From the NCBI GenBank assembly GCA_910589665.1, contig CAJUTR010000001.1:204224-268223 (forward strand): a DNA stretch of 64,000 bases, written 5' to 3'. The stretch comes from an uncultured Eubacterium sp. GTDB lineage: Bacteria; Bacillota; Clostridia; Lachnospirales; Lachnospiraceae. The notes beneath the pieces are model-generated. The model was not told the origin of the DNA and did no database searches. It worked only from the letters and a program-made list of their open reading frames with translations. A program made the position numbers and the translations under genes. How positions within the stretch are numbered: position 1 is the stretch's first letter; every line of letters starts with the position of its first letter. Shown one piece after another: positions 1 to 8,615 of this stretch.

Positions 1-157
1 GGAAGTTACGACAAAGGCAGTTCAGTTGCATGGTGGTTATGGTTACATCAGAGAGTACGATGTGGAACGTATGATGCGTGATGCCAAGATTACAGAGATC
101 TACGAGGGTACATCAGAAGTTCAGCGTATGGTCATCTCTGGTAGCTTATTGAGATAA
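1..157 (+). CDS. bcd: Acyl-CoA (butyryl-CoA) dehydrogenase, C-terminal end only
   Basis: Only the last 51 codons are present; the reading frame enters from the left edge and stops at TAA 155-157. The visible end carries HGGYGY, RMMRDAKITEIYEGTSE and QRM, the conserved C-terminal FAD- and substrate-site region of acyl-CoA dehydrogenases. The partner genes etfB and etfA follow at once, an arrangement known from clostridial butyrate clusters in which Bcd and the flavoprotein reduce crotonyl-CoA to butyryl-CoA while reducing ferredoxin. The butyryl-CoA assignment is therefore from context. The start and catalytic glutamate lie outside the window. Confidence 0.9.
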   Translation, partial: EVTTKAVQLHGGYGYIREYDVERMMRDAKITEIYEGTSEVQRMVISGSLLR

Positions 158-173
158 TAAGGAGGTTCATATC

Positions 174-956
174 GTGAAAATAGTAGTTTGTATTAAACAG
201 GTGCCGGATACAAAAGGCGGCGTTAAATTTAATCCGGATGGTACACTTGACAGAGGTGCGATGCTTACCATTATGAACCCGGATGATAAAGCTGGTTTGG
301 AAGCAGCGCTCCGGATCAAAGAAGAGAATGGTGCCGAAGTTACCGTTCTTACGATGGGACTTCCGAAGGCGGAAGAGGTTCTGCGTGAGGCGATGGCGAT
401 GGGAGCTGACAAGGGGATCCTTGTGACTGACCGTGTTCTCGGCGGCGCCGATACATGGGCGACATCGACGACGATCGCAGGCGCGCTCCGCAACATTGAC
501 TATGATCTGATCATTACGGGACGTCAGGCAATCGACGGAGATACGGCACAGGTAGGCCCGCAGATTTCCGAACACCTTGACATTCCGGTTATATCGTATG
601 CGCAAGATATAAAGATTGATGGGGATTCGGTGATCGTACAGCGTCAGTATGATGACAGATACCATGAATTAAAGGTGAAAATGCCTTGCCTTATTACCGC
701 TCTTTCTGAATTGAATGAGCCGCGTTACATGACTCCGGGCGGAATTTTCGATGCGTATGAGAAAGAAATTACCGTTTGGGGAAGGGCAGACTTAAAGGAT
801 GTAGATGATGCAAACCTCGGTCTGAAAGGATCTCCGACGAAGATTGCGAAGGCTTCCGACAAGGTTCGTAAGGGAGCTGGTGAAAAAGTTGCCCTTGACG
901 GAGCAGAGGCGGCTACATACATCGTTGGAAAATTGAAAGAGAAACATGTAATCTAA
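174..956 (+). CDS. etfB: Electron transfer flavoprotein subunit beta
   Basis: A 260-residue protein starting at GTG 174, seven bases after a clear GGAGGT ribosome binding site at 161-166. It opens with KIVVCIKQVPDT, the typical EtfB N-terminus, and contains the ETF AMP/FAD-binding fold, with the conserved stretch TGRQAIDGDTAQVGPQ near residue 120. With EtfA it forms the electron carrier for the adjacent acyl-CoA dehydrogenase; in butyrate-forming clostridia this complex splits electrons from NADH between crotonyl-CoA and ferredoxin. Sixteen bases separate it from the preceding gene and about 17 from etfA, so the three are almost certainly one operon. Confidence 0.97.
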   Translation: MKIVVCIKQVPDTKGGVKFNPDGTLDRGAMLTIMNPDDKAGLEAALRIKEENGAEVTVLTMGLPKAEEVLREAMAMGADKGILVTDRVLGGADTWATSTTIAGALRNIDYDLIITGRQAIDGDTAQVGPQISEHLDIPVISYAQDIKIDGDSVIVQRQYDDRYHELKVKMPCLITALSELNEPRYMTPGGIFDAYEKEITVWGRADLKDVDDANLGLKGSPTKIAKASDKVRKGAGEKVALDGAEAATYIVGKLKEKHVI

Positions 957-973
957 TCAAATAAGGAAAAGTG

Positions 974-2029
974 GTGAATAAAATGAATTTAGAAGAATAT
1001 AAAGGTGTATTTGTCTATGCACAGCAGGTAGACAATGAATTAAGCGGAATCGCTTTGGAATTGCTTGGAAAGGCAAATGAACTTGCCGCAGACTTACAGA
1101 CAGACGTCACAGCAGTACTCGTTGGTTCCGGTGTTTCGGGCCTTGTCGATACACTGGCTGAGTACGGGGCGGATAAAGTGATCGTGGTAGATGATCCGGA
1201 ACTCAAAGAATACCGGACGGAGCCATACACACATGCACTTGCTTCTGTCATCAATGAATACAAACCTGACATTATGCTAGTCGGTGCGACGGCGATTGGT
1301 CGTGACCTCGGCCCTCGTGTTTCTGCTCGTGTCGCTACCGGACTTACCGCGGACTGTACGGTTCTTGAGATTGGTGATTTCCCACTCAATCCGGTTCCGG
1401 GCAAAGAGGATGAGCAGAAACATAACCAGCTCCTTATGACACGTCCGGCATTTGGCGGAAATACGATCGCTACGATCGCCTGCCCGGATAACCGCCCACA
1501 GATGGCTACGGTGCGCCCGGGTGTTATGCAGAAGATCGAGCCGAAGACAGGCGCAAAGGCAGAGGTGATCAACTACAATCCGGGATTTACGCCGAACAAC
1601 AAGTATGTGGAAATACTGAATGTCGTAAAATCCGTAACGGACGTTGTCGATATCATGGATGCCAAAATCCTCGTATCTGGCGGACGTGGCGTCGGATCGA
1701 AAGAAAACTTCAAGCTTCTTGAGGATCTTGCTGAGGTGATCGGCGGAACGGTGAGCTGTTCCCGTGCCGTTGTCGATAACGGCTGGCTGCCGAAAGACCT
1801 GCAGGTAGGTCAGACTGGTAAGACCGTTCGTCCGAATGTATATTTTGCCATCGGTATTTCTGGCGCGATCCAGCATGCGGCTGGAATGGAAGAGTCGGAT
1901 ATCATTATCGCCATCAACAAAGACGAGGATGCGCCGATCTTTGACGTAGCAGACTTTGGTATCGTCGGCGATCTGAATAAGGTAGTTCCGCAGCTGACGG
2001 AAATGCTGAAGACAGAGATGAAGAAATAA
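974..2029 (+). CDS. etfA: Electron transfer flavoprotein subunit alpha
   Basis: About 350 residues; full-length EtfA. The C-terminal half has the FAD-binding signature: SGGRGVGS near residue 235, then GQTGKTVRPNVYFAIGISGA and INKDEDAPIF and DYGIVGD-like FGIVGDL. The start is uncertain: GTG 971, GTG 974 and ATG 983 are in the same frame. I prefer GTG 974, which lies six bases after AAGGA at 963-967; ATG 983 would leave 15 bases. It forms the electron-carrying heterodimer with EtfB and ends the bcd-etfB-etfA operon, being followed by a terminator hairpin. Confidence 0.95.
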   Translation: MNKMNLEEYKGVFVYAQQVDNELSGIALELLGKANELAADLQTDVTAVLVGSGVSGLVDTLAEYGADKVIVVDDPELKEYRTEPYTHALASVINEYKPDIMLVGATAIGRDLGPRVSARVATGLTADCTVLEIGDFPLNPVPGKEDEQKHNQLLMTRPAFGGNTIATIACPDNRPQMATVRPGVMQKIEPKTGAKAEVINYNPGFTPNNKYVEILNVVKSVTDVVDIMDAKILVSGGRGVGSKENFKLLEDLAEVIGGTVSCSRAVVDNGWLPKDLQVGQTGKTVRPNVYFAIGISGAIQHAAGMEESDIIIAINKDEDAPIFDVADFGIVGDLNKVVPQLTEMLKTEMKK

Positions 2030-2044
2030 TTTGGTTTTGGATGG

Positions 2045-2086
2045 AAGGGTGCCCGCGAAACACATTGTTTCGGGACACCCTTTTTT
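2045..2086 (+). terminator. Terminator of the bcd-etfBA operon
   Basis: An inverted repeat with arms GGGTGCCCGCGAAACA and TGTTTCGGGACACCC, paired except for one mismatch and one bulged base, with a four-base loop and a run of six T at 2081-2086. It lies 16 bases after the etfA stop codon and separates this operon from the leucine-rich-repeat genes. Confidence 0.9.
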
Positions 2087-2109
2087 CGCAATAAGGAGGG
2101 TGGTTTCGC

Positions 2110-3855
2110 ATGAGACGAGAATGGGATATATGTGCTGCCATGTTATGGATGGGCGTTCTGACGGTGATGTTGTGTTGCGGCATTTCGTTTTTGAACCCTT
2201 CATATGCTTTTGCGGCGAAGAAGGGCAAGATTTCCTGTACCGTAAAGGGGGATACGCTTACGGTGGACGGTACGGGTGTTTTAAAGAAGATTCATCTAGC
2301 GAAGATAAGTAAAAAAGAAATCAAAAAAGTAAAGAAGATTGTTGTAAATAAAGGAGTCACTTCTATTCCAGAATACGCCTTTTATAAATTCAAATATGTG
2401 AAAGAAGTGGAAATTGCCAGCACGGTCAAAAGAATCTGGGAAGAAGCGCTGCCAAAAACAGAAGCCCTGGAGAGAGTTACGATACCGGGGACTTTTGAAC
2501 TGGCGACGGAAAATCGAGAGGTGTGGAAAGATGATAATAAGGTTAAGGATGGCGCGTGGTATGGTTTTAAGTGGTGGGAACTGCAGCAGTCCCTGAACAA
2601 TGGAAGAAAAATTGACACCATTTGTTTTAATTCCCCGCTATCTCTGAAAACTGTTTCCTGGGTGCGGAGCAAGAATCTAGTCGTCAGTGAGAGTGATCCG
2701 GGTTATAAAAGTGTGGATGGCGTGATCTATTCCAAAGATGGGAAAAGCATCGTCAGGGTTCCGGCGGAGAGGGAGTCCCTGTCTGTTATGGAGGGCTGTG
2801 AGGAATTTTGTTTGCATGCTGTTTTATACGCGGAGCAAAATGGTAATGACAGTATGGAAAGAACGAAAGCGACTTGCAGTAAACTGAACAGGATCGTTCT
2901 GCCAGAGTCGGTGAAACGAGTGGAGAAAAAGAAGTACGCGGCGTTTCGGATGGGAAAGATTCCATTGAAAGAACTGGAGATCAAGACGGAGCAGCTGGAC
3001 AGTGAGAGTGTTCTGGCGCTGGTGGAGGCATTTCAAAATATAGAGGAACAATCAATATTTTCCCAGATGGATTCGATTTCGTTTGAGGATGGGATGTATA
3101 TTAATACAAATGATAACGGTATGATGAGATATAAAGGAAACGCATCGGAGATCACGATACCTGATGGCATGAAGAAGATTGGGGCGAAGGCGTTTTATAA
3201 GAGTAAGGTGAAAAAGATCATGTTACCAGATACGGTGACTCAGATTGGGAGATTTGCGTTTGAAGAGTGCCGGCAGCTGACAGAGTTGAGATTGTCAAAA
3301 TCCATAACAACGATCCCCAATGGGGCATTTGCTTTTTGTGAACGACTGAACAGACTGGTCATTCCGGACGGAGTGACGGTCATAGAGGACGAAGCTTTTT
3401 ATGGAACCAGATGGAAGGAGATCATTTTACCAGCTCATGTAACGAGCATCGGTCATACGGCACTCGGCAGCAAACTAAAGAACGTCACGTTTTGTGGCAG
3501 GACAGCAGGCTTTGATGTCAATACTTTTAGCGAGTGCGAAAGCGCCGTACTGCATTTTAGGACAGGGGTGGAGGCGTGGAAGACGTGGATCCAGGTGACG
3601 GGTTTGGGCGCGGAGATGCCTTGTAGAAGGATCTGGTTTGAATGGGGAAAAATTGCCGGAGTGGATGGCTGGCAGATTCAGGTAAGTGACAGCAGATCCT
3701 TTCGGAAAAAGACACAGACGTATGAGGAAGGGAAGGGAAAGACGAAAATGTTTATTAAGAACAGAAAAATCAATCTGCGTTATGTACGGATCCGTCCGTA
3801 TAAAAGAAAGGCGGGAAAGAGGATGTACGGCAAATGTAGTGTGGCAAAACCTTAG
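2110..3855 (+). CDS. Secreted leucine-rich-repeat (BspA/LRR_5 type) protein, copy 1
   Basis: A 581-residue protein beginning at ATG 2110 after AAGGAGGG. Residues 1-35 form a hydrophobic signal peptide ending at SYAFAAKKG, so it is exported. Residues about 345-455 contain clear treponemal-type leucine-rich repeats (repeating IGxxAF..C..L..L.LP patterns such as IGRFAFEECRQLTEL). Residues about 510-580 form a small beta-rich domain with GVDGWQIQVS and YVRIRPYK, resembling the fibronectin-III-like ends of Lachnospiraceae surface proteins. No LPxTG or membrane anchor is seen. The next gene is a paralogue over its whole length. BspA-type repeats often mediate adhesion; the ligand cannot be read from the sequence. 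Confidence 0.85.
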   Translation: MRREWDICAAMLWMGVLTVMLCCGISFLNPSYAFAAKKGKISCTVKGDTLTVDGTGVLKKIHLAKISKKEIKKVKKIVVNKGVTSIPEYAFYKFKYVKEVEIASTVKRIWEEALPKTEALERVTIPGTFELATENREVWKDDNKVKDGAWYGFKWWELQQSLNNGRKIDTICFNSPLSLKTVSWVRSKNLVVSESDPGYKSVDGVIYSKDGKSIVRVPAERESLSVMEGCEEFCLHAVLYAEQNGNDSMERTKATCSKLNRIVLPESVKRVEKKKYAAFRMGKIPLKELEIKTEQLDSESVLALVEAFQNIEEQSIFSQMDSISFEDGMYINTNDNGMMRYKGNASEITIPDGMKKIGAKAFYKSKVKKIMLPDTVTQIGRFAFEECRQLTELRLSKSITTIPNGAFAFCERLNRLVIPDGVTVIEDEAFYGTRWKEIILPAHVTSIGHTALGSKLKNVTFCGRTAGFDVNTFSECESAVLHFRTGVEAWKTWIQVTGLGAEMPCRRIWFEWGKIAGVDGWQIQVSDSRSFRKKTQTYEEGKGKTKMFIKNRKINLRYVRIRPYKRKAGKRMYGKCSVAKP

Positions 3856-3879
3856 GGTGGAAGGGGAGATTGATTTCAT

Positions 3880-5718
3880 ATGAAAAAGAATAGATGGATC
3901 GGGAACGCGGCGGTTTGTTTTCTCATACTGATCGTTGCTTTTCTGCCACGAGCGGCTCAGGCGGCGGGGAAAAAGCAGGGCGGGGGGAAAGGTACCATTA
4001 CCTGTTCGGAAAGAAAAGGGACGTTTACCATATCGGGAAAAGGTGCTGTCACTGCTTCTCAGATCAAGGTGAGAAATAGAGGAAGTATTAAAAAAATCGT
4101 CGTAAAAAAAGGGATTACATCGCTTCCCAAAAGAGCTTTTGTAAGATTTCCAAAAGTAAAAGAGGTCGTGATCGCAGGGTCGGTGAAAAAAATCGGGGAG
4201 GGGGCGCTGCCGTGCACAAAAACGTTGAAGAAAGTTACGTTGCCTGGGACATTCCGCCTTGTTACCGAGAATGGTGATGAGATGACCCGTAGCTTAGAGT
4301 ATGGAAAAAGCAGGATTGATACTGTCTCTTTTCATGCGCCGCTGTCTTTACAAACACTTGCCTATGTGAGCAGCAACCATTTGATCGTCAGTAAAAAGGA
4401 TAAAAAGTATAGGAGTATCGGCGGTGTCATTTATTCCAAAAACGGCAAAAGTATCGTACGTGTTCCGGCTTATCGAAAGACGCTGACTGTGGCAGACGGA
4501 TGTGAGGAATTCTGTCTCCAGTCTGTCATGTATGCAAACGATGATTTCGAGGGAGACCCATACCTTATGTGTAAGGGGTTGTCAAAAATTACGCTTCCCA
4601 GTTCGGTAAAAATAGTAAATGAGTCTAAATATTTTGCACACAGTTATCTCCATTCTTCTGTGAAAGAGATAACGGTTTGTTCAAACCAGCTGGACAGTAA
4701 GGATATTCTGTCGCTTCTAGCTTGTTTTCAGCTTAAGGATAAGGAAGAGTTTCTGCGGCAGTTTAACTATGTGACGATCAGAGAGGGAATGTGTGTCAAT
4801 AGCCGCGACTATTGTCTTCTCCGATATACCGGCACGTCAGAGGATGTGACGGTGCCAGAGGATGTAAAAAGGATAGGAAGGAATGCTTTTCGGTTAACAA
4901 AATTGAAGCGGTGTGTGATTCCGGATACGGTGCTGGAAATCCAAGACGATTCATTTTATGGCTGCAAAGATTTGTCGGAAATCCACCTACCTAAAACACT
5001 AACTGCGATGGGGACGCATGTTTTCGGTGGTTGCGAGAAACTAGATCACGTCATCTTTCCTGATGGCATAACAAAGATTCCGGATTTTACATTTGAAAGC
5101 TGCATCGCCCTGAAGGACGTAGCTTTGGCGGATACGGTTACAACGATAGGGGAAAAGGCTTTCGAGAACACGCCAGTTCCGGCTTCGCTTCTTTTTCAGG
5201 GAAATATAAAGGAAATCCAATGTCATGCTTTTTCGTCGGCAGGGTGGAGTGAACTGGTACTTCCGGCGACGGTGGAAAAGGTAGATGAGTATGCTTTTTC
5301 CATGCCCACGCTGGAGAGGGTCACTGTGTGCGGTTCTACCGCCAGGATTCATGCGAAAGCGTTTATCTCCTGCTGGGCAGATTCGAAAAACCAAACACTG
5401 ACATTTGAAAGAGGGGTGGAAGAATGGCAGACCGGACTGATTTCGCAAAAATGGGAGACTAATGGAAAGAGTTCGCAAAAACGGAGATCAGAGATTGAGT
5501 TAGACTGGCAGGACATTACCGGTGTGGATGGATGGCAGATTCAGGTATCCCGGGATTCCTCGTTTCAGGGGAAACGCAAAACATATCATGTCAAAAAAGG
5601 AAAGATTCATAAAAAACTGTACGAGGATTCGTTTGCCATTGATTATGTAAGAATCCGTCCATTTAAATTAGTAGATGGAAAAACGTGTTTTGGCAGATGG
5701 ACAGTGGATAAATTATAG
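3880..5718 (+). CDS. Secreted leucine-rich-repeat (BspA/LRR_5 type) protein, copy 2
   Basis: A 612-residue paralogue of the preceding protein, 24 bases downstream and probably co-transcribed. Residues 1-29 are a signal peptide (ends RAAQAAG). An N-terminal beta domain that includes GTITCSERKGTFTISGKG is shared with copy 1, as are the blocks GVIYSKNGKSIVRVPA and DGCEEFCLQSV. Leucine-rich repeats occupy roughly residues 323-500, and the C-terminal 70 residues repeat the GVDGWQIQVSRD and VRIRPFK domain. The shared order of domains shows tandem duplication followed by divergence. No cell-wall anchor motif is visible. Confidence 0.85.
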   Translation: MKKNRWIGNAAVCFLILIVAFLPRAAQAAGKKQGGGKGTITCSERKGTFTISGKGAVTASQIKVRNRGSIKKIVVKKGITSLPKRAFVRFPKVKEVVIAGSVKKIGEGALPCTKTLKKVTLPGTFRLVTENGDEMTRSLEYGKSRIDTVSFHAPLSLQTLAYVSSNHLIVSKKDKKYRSIGGVIYSKNGKSIVRVPAYRKTLTVADGCEEFCLQSVMYANDDFEGDPYLMCKGLSKITLPSSVKIVNESKYFAHSYLHSSVKEITVCSNQLDSKDILSLLACFQLKDKEEFLRQFNYVTIREGMCVNSRDYCLLRYTGTSEDVTVPEDVKRIGRNAFRLTKLKRCVIPDTVLEIQDDSFYGCKDLSEIHLPKTLTAMGTHVFGGCEKLDHVIFPDGITKIPDFTFESCIALKDVALADTVTTIGEKAFENTPVPASLLFQGNIKEIQCHAFSSAGWSELVLPATVEKVDEYAFSMPTLERVTVCGSTARIHAKAFISCWADSKNQTLTFERGVEEWQTGLISQKWETNGKSSQKRRSEIELDWQDITGVDGWQIQVSRDSSFQGKRKTYHVKKGKIHKKLYEDSFAIDYVRIRPFKLVDGKTCFGRWTVDKL

Positions 5719-5743
5719 GAACACAGGACTACAAGGAGGATAT

Positions 5744-6125
5744 ATGGGACAGAGGGTAATAAGAGTGCATCAAAGGATTGGCTTTTTAATTGTCCTATGC
5801 GTAGTTAGTTTGGGGTGTCTTGGGAAGCCTTCGTCAGATGTTTTGGCGGCGGGGTCGCAGCTCAAACGTGTGACGATATGCGGCAGTTCTGCTCAGATCG
5901 GCCAAAATACATTTGGCAGATGTCTCGTTGATGCAGAAAACGTGTCATTGGAATACCGGATGGGAGTGGAAAACGATGTTGGATGCTTCTAAGGTGGGGG
6001 CAAGGAACAAGGCTTTTGTTCAACTCGGATGGCACCGCATATCCGGAGTGGATGGCTGGCAGATCCAGGTTTCCCGGGATAGGGCGTCGAAAGCATATGG
6101 AAGATGGAGTTCTGTCCGTGTGTAG
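5744..6125 (+). pseudogene. Remnant of a third leucine-rich-repeat paralogue (internal deletion and frameshift)
   Basis: ATG 5744 follows AAGGAGGA and opens a signal peptide (residues 1-32, ending DVLAAGS). It is joined directly to LKRVTICGSSAQIGQNTFGRC, which matches the last repeat of copy 2 (LERVTVCGSTARIHAKAF). About 450 residues present in copies 1 and 2 are missing. The frame then breaks near 5967-5975: the first frame stops at 5992, while a second frame continues with SGVDGWQIQVSRDRASKAYG and stops at 6125. The final 40 residues of the C-terminal domain are lost or degraded. It could still be translated as an 82-residue secreted peptide, but decay is the simpler reading. Confidence 0.8.
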
Positions 6126-6250
6126 AAAGGTAAGGGAAGTTGCTTTTCGCATTTATGTCATCGTACGAAAAGCGTGTCAACGAGGCAGAACAGGTTGCGC
6201 GCTGTTTGGCAAAAACATTATAAGCCATGCTGTGGCTTTGTGCAATAAAT

Positions 6251-6366
6251 CAGTGGGGAAATGGAGGAAAGAGTGAAAAATAAATGTTTCACTCGGCTAG
6301 TTTGTGACTGCGCGCTGCTTGCACAAACATTGCATGATGCGCAGAAAGCAGCGCAGAAATGAGGGA
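6251..6366 (+). promoter_or_regulatory. Structured leader element, copy 1, before the glycosyltransferase
   Basis: This block is homologous to 18797-18906. It contains a hairpin (GAGTGAAA 6271-6278 with TTTCACTC 6287-6294). Two interleaved stems follow: GTTTGTG 6300-6306 with CACAAAC 6322-6328, and GCGCTGCTT 6312-6320 with AAGCAGCGC 6346-6354. That is the order of an H-type pseudoknot; alternatively the stems are mutually exclusive hairpins. The element runs into the GAGGGA ribosome binding site. A GGAGG at 6263-6267 precedes GTG 6273, which opens a 29-codon frame ending in TGA 6360-6362 inside the downstream ribosome binding site. Function unknown. Confidence 0.7.
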
Positions 6367-6370
6367 AAAG

Positions 6371-7702
6371 ATGAAAAAAATAGGAATCGTGATCTGTAAC
6401 TATAATAAAAGAGAGTATGTCGTAAACTGTATCCAGAGCGTGCTGGAGTCCAAAACGGATGATTTTGACATTTTTGTCGTGGACAACGCCTCGACAGACG
6501 ATTCGGTCGAGGCGGTAAGAGAGGCATACGGCGATCGGGTGACGCTGCTTGTTAATAAGGAAAACCTCGGCGGTTCAGGCGGTTTTAATACGGGAATACG
6601 AAAAGTGTTAGAGGAGGGGTACGAGTATTTGTACTGCTTGGATAATGATGTGCTCGTGGATGAAAACGCGGTGGGCGCGCTGGCGGACTATCTCGACGCC
6701 CATACGGATACCGGGGTGGCCGGCTCGATCGTCTATCATATGGATCATCCGCAGTATGTGCAGCAGTACGGGCTCGATATTGATTTTCAGCATTTTACGG
6801 CAATCACGCACTATGCGGATTTTTTCGACGACGGGACCATACCGGACGTCCATGAATGCGATACGGTCGCTACGTGCAGTGTTATGATCCGCACAAGTTG
6901 TATCAAAACGACGGATATCGGCATAATGCCGGAGGATAATTTTATCTACTGGGATGATATGGAGTGGATCTACCGGTTTACGCTGGCCGGTTTTCGCGTC
7001 GTGACGATCAAGGACAGCGTCGTCCTGCATAAGATGGGGTCGAACGCGAGGCCGGCCAATACGTTTATCAATTATTATATGTGGCGCAACCGCATGAATT
7101 TTTTTATGCGGTATACGCCGGAGGAAAAGATCGATGCCATGAGTTACCGCATTTTAAGTGCGGTCTTTGATTCGCTGTATGAGAGCATGTACCGGGAAGA
7201 GCACAATATCATGCGCACGATCTCTTATTCGTTCTTTGATGCCATCCGGGGGGTGCGCGGAAAGGCCGCGGAGCATAAAATACTGCCGAACGATGCAAAC
7301 GATGACAAGCTGCGCGCGTTTTTACAGGGGAAACGTACGTATTTTCTCATGGCGGATAGATTGGCAGCAGGCAGTTTGATAGTGGACAGTCTGGCAGCAG
7401 AAGACGGACCGGTGCAGGAGGCAGCTTTTTCGGACGCTGAAGAGATCCTCCGTTCGCTGAACCCGGAGCTGAAACGAGCGATGGACAGACAGGAGGCGGA
7501 TGTGACGATCTGTCTCTGCGATTACATAATGAAAATGCGCGGCGGCGATCACGGAATCGTGTATCTGGATACGGAACGAAACGCGATCCTTGACGAAGAA
7601 GACTGGATGGCGGTGGACAATTACGAATACAGTAAATCCCTCTTTGTTTATATGAACCAGGCGGCCTTTTTGGATGCGGTTTTTTCACTCAGAGCAAAAT
7701 AA
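6371..7702 (+). CDS. Family 2 glycosyltransferase
   Basis: About 443 residues. ATG 6371 is chosen because GAGGGA at 6361-6366 gives a normal spacing; an in-frame ATG at 6359 would lie in the ribosome binding site itself. The first 230 residues are a GT-A fold: IGIVICNYNKREYV at the start, VVDNASTDDS near residue 40, and the metal-binding DND at 91-93. The segment WDDMEWIYRFTLAGFRV, then HKMGS, is typical of rhamnosyl- and galactofuranosyl-transferase-like GT2 enzymes. A C-terminal extension of about 170 residues has no domain I recognise. No membrane segment is seen, so it probably acts at the cytoplasmic face on a lipid-linked or polymer acceptor. Sugar and acceptor are unknown. Confidence 0.88.
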   Translation: MKKIGIVICNYNKREYVVNCIQSVLESKTDDFDIFVVDNASTDDSVEAVREAYGDRVTLLVNKENLGGSGGFNTGIRKVLEEGYEYLYCLDNDVLVDENAVGALADYLDAHTDTGVAGSIVYHMDHPQYVQQYGLDIDFQHFTAITHYADFFDDGTIPDVHECDTVATCSVMIRTSCIKTTDIGIMPEDNFIYWDDMEWIYRFTLAGFRVVTIKDSVVLHKMGSNARPANTFINYYMWRNRMNFFMRYTPEEKIDAMSYRILSAVFDSLYESMYREEHNIMRTISYSFFDAIRGVRGKAAEHKILPNDANDDKLRAFLQGKRTYFLMADRLAAGSLIVDSLAAEDGPVQEAAFSDAEEILRSLNPELKRAMDRQEADVTICLCDYIMKMRGGDHGIVYLDTERNAILDEEDWMAVDNYEYSKSLFVYMNQAAFLDAVFSLRAK

Positions 7703-7772
7703 CACTATGTTTTTTCTTAAAAATATGTTAAAATAAATAAGAGTGTTTTTAACAGAAGGGAGAAATGATGGA

Positions 7773-8615
7773 ATGAATGAAATGTATCTGCGCTTTCCGA
7801 ATGGGCGGAAAAAAGCATTTACCATTAGTTATGACGACAATGTGACACAGGATGAGCGGCTGATCGAACTGATGCAAAAATACGAGATCAAGGGAACTTT
7901 TAATATCATTCCGGGATGGTTTGCAGAGGAAGGAGCTGTTTTTCCAGCGGGAGAGACATATATTAACGTAACGGAGAGTAAAGCGCTGGAAATATATGAG
8001 GACGAACGGATCGAAGTGGCGAATCACGGATTTAACCATACAAAAATGACGACGATCCCCAAGTTGCTTTGCATGGACGATATTGTAAAGTGCCGCCTGA
8101 AATTAGAGCAAATGTATAAAAAGATTACGACCGGATTTGCGTATCCTTATGGTTTGTATGATCAGGAACTGATCGGCGTATTAAAAGATGCGGGGATATC
8201 CTATGCGAGGACGGTACACAGTACCGGCGGATTTTCGCTGCCAGAGGACTGGCTGGAGCTTCATCCGACATGCCATCACGACGATGAACGGCTGTGGGAA
8301 CTGACGGATCGTTTTTTGAACGATGAGATCTGTGAGCACCCATATATGTTTTATGTATGGGGGCATACGTTTGAATTTGACCAGAATGATAACTGGGACC
8401 TGATCGAGTCGCTGTTTCAAAAAGTAGCCGGTAAGGAAGAGGTTTGGTTTGCGACAAACGGCGAAATATGTGAGTATCATAACGCGTATCAAAAACTCGT
8501 GTTTTCTGTAGACGGCAGTCGTATTTTCAATCCGACGAGCACCGACCTGTGGGCAGAGGTCGACCATAAGCTGATGCTTTTGCCAGCTGGTCATTCAGTG
8601 GAGGCGGTGCTGTGA
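7773..8615 (+). CDS. Polysaccharide deacetylase family protein (NodB-like, CE4)
   Basis: About 280 residues. ATG 7773 lies ten bases after AGAAGGGAG; further in-frame codons upstream have no ribosome binding site. NodB-type features are visible: a metal-binding double Asp in ISYDDN (residues 21-22), the HGFNH motif with His 85 and His 89, and AYPYGLYD near residue 125, matching motif 3. There is no signal peptide, so the substrate should be cytoplasmic or the protein uses another route. It overlaps the following GH5 gene by four bases (GTGA), indicating translational coupling. The acetylated substrate is not known. Confidence 0.85.
   Translation: MNEMYLRFPNGRKKAFTISYDDNVTQDERLIELMQKYEIKGTFNIIPGWFAEEGAVFPAGETYINVTESKALEIYEDERIEVANHGFNHTKMTTIPKLLCMDDIVKCRLKLEQMYKKITTGFAYPYGLYDQELIGVLKDAGISYARTVHSTGGFSLPEDWLELHPTCHHDDERLWELTDRFLNDEICEHPYMFYVWGHTFEFDQNDNWDLIESLFQKVAGKEEVWFATNGEICEYHNAYQKLVFSVDGSRIFNPTSTDLWAEVDHKLMLLPAGHSVEAVL

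Noticed and set aside
1277..2203. A 308-codon minus-strand frame across etfA and the following gap
   Set aside because: It runs through the etfA terminator and is antisense to conserved coding sequence; no homology pattern.
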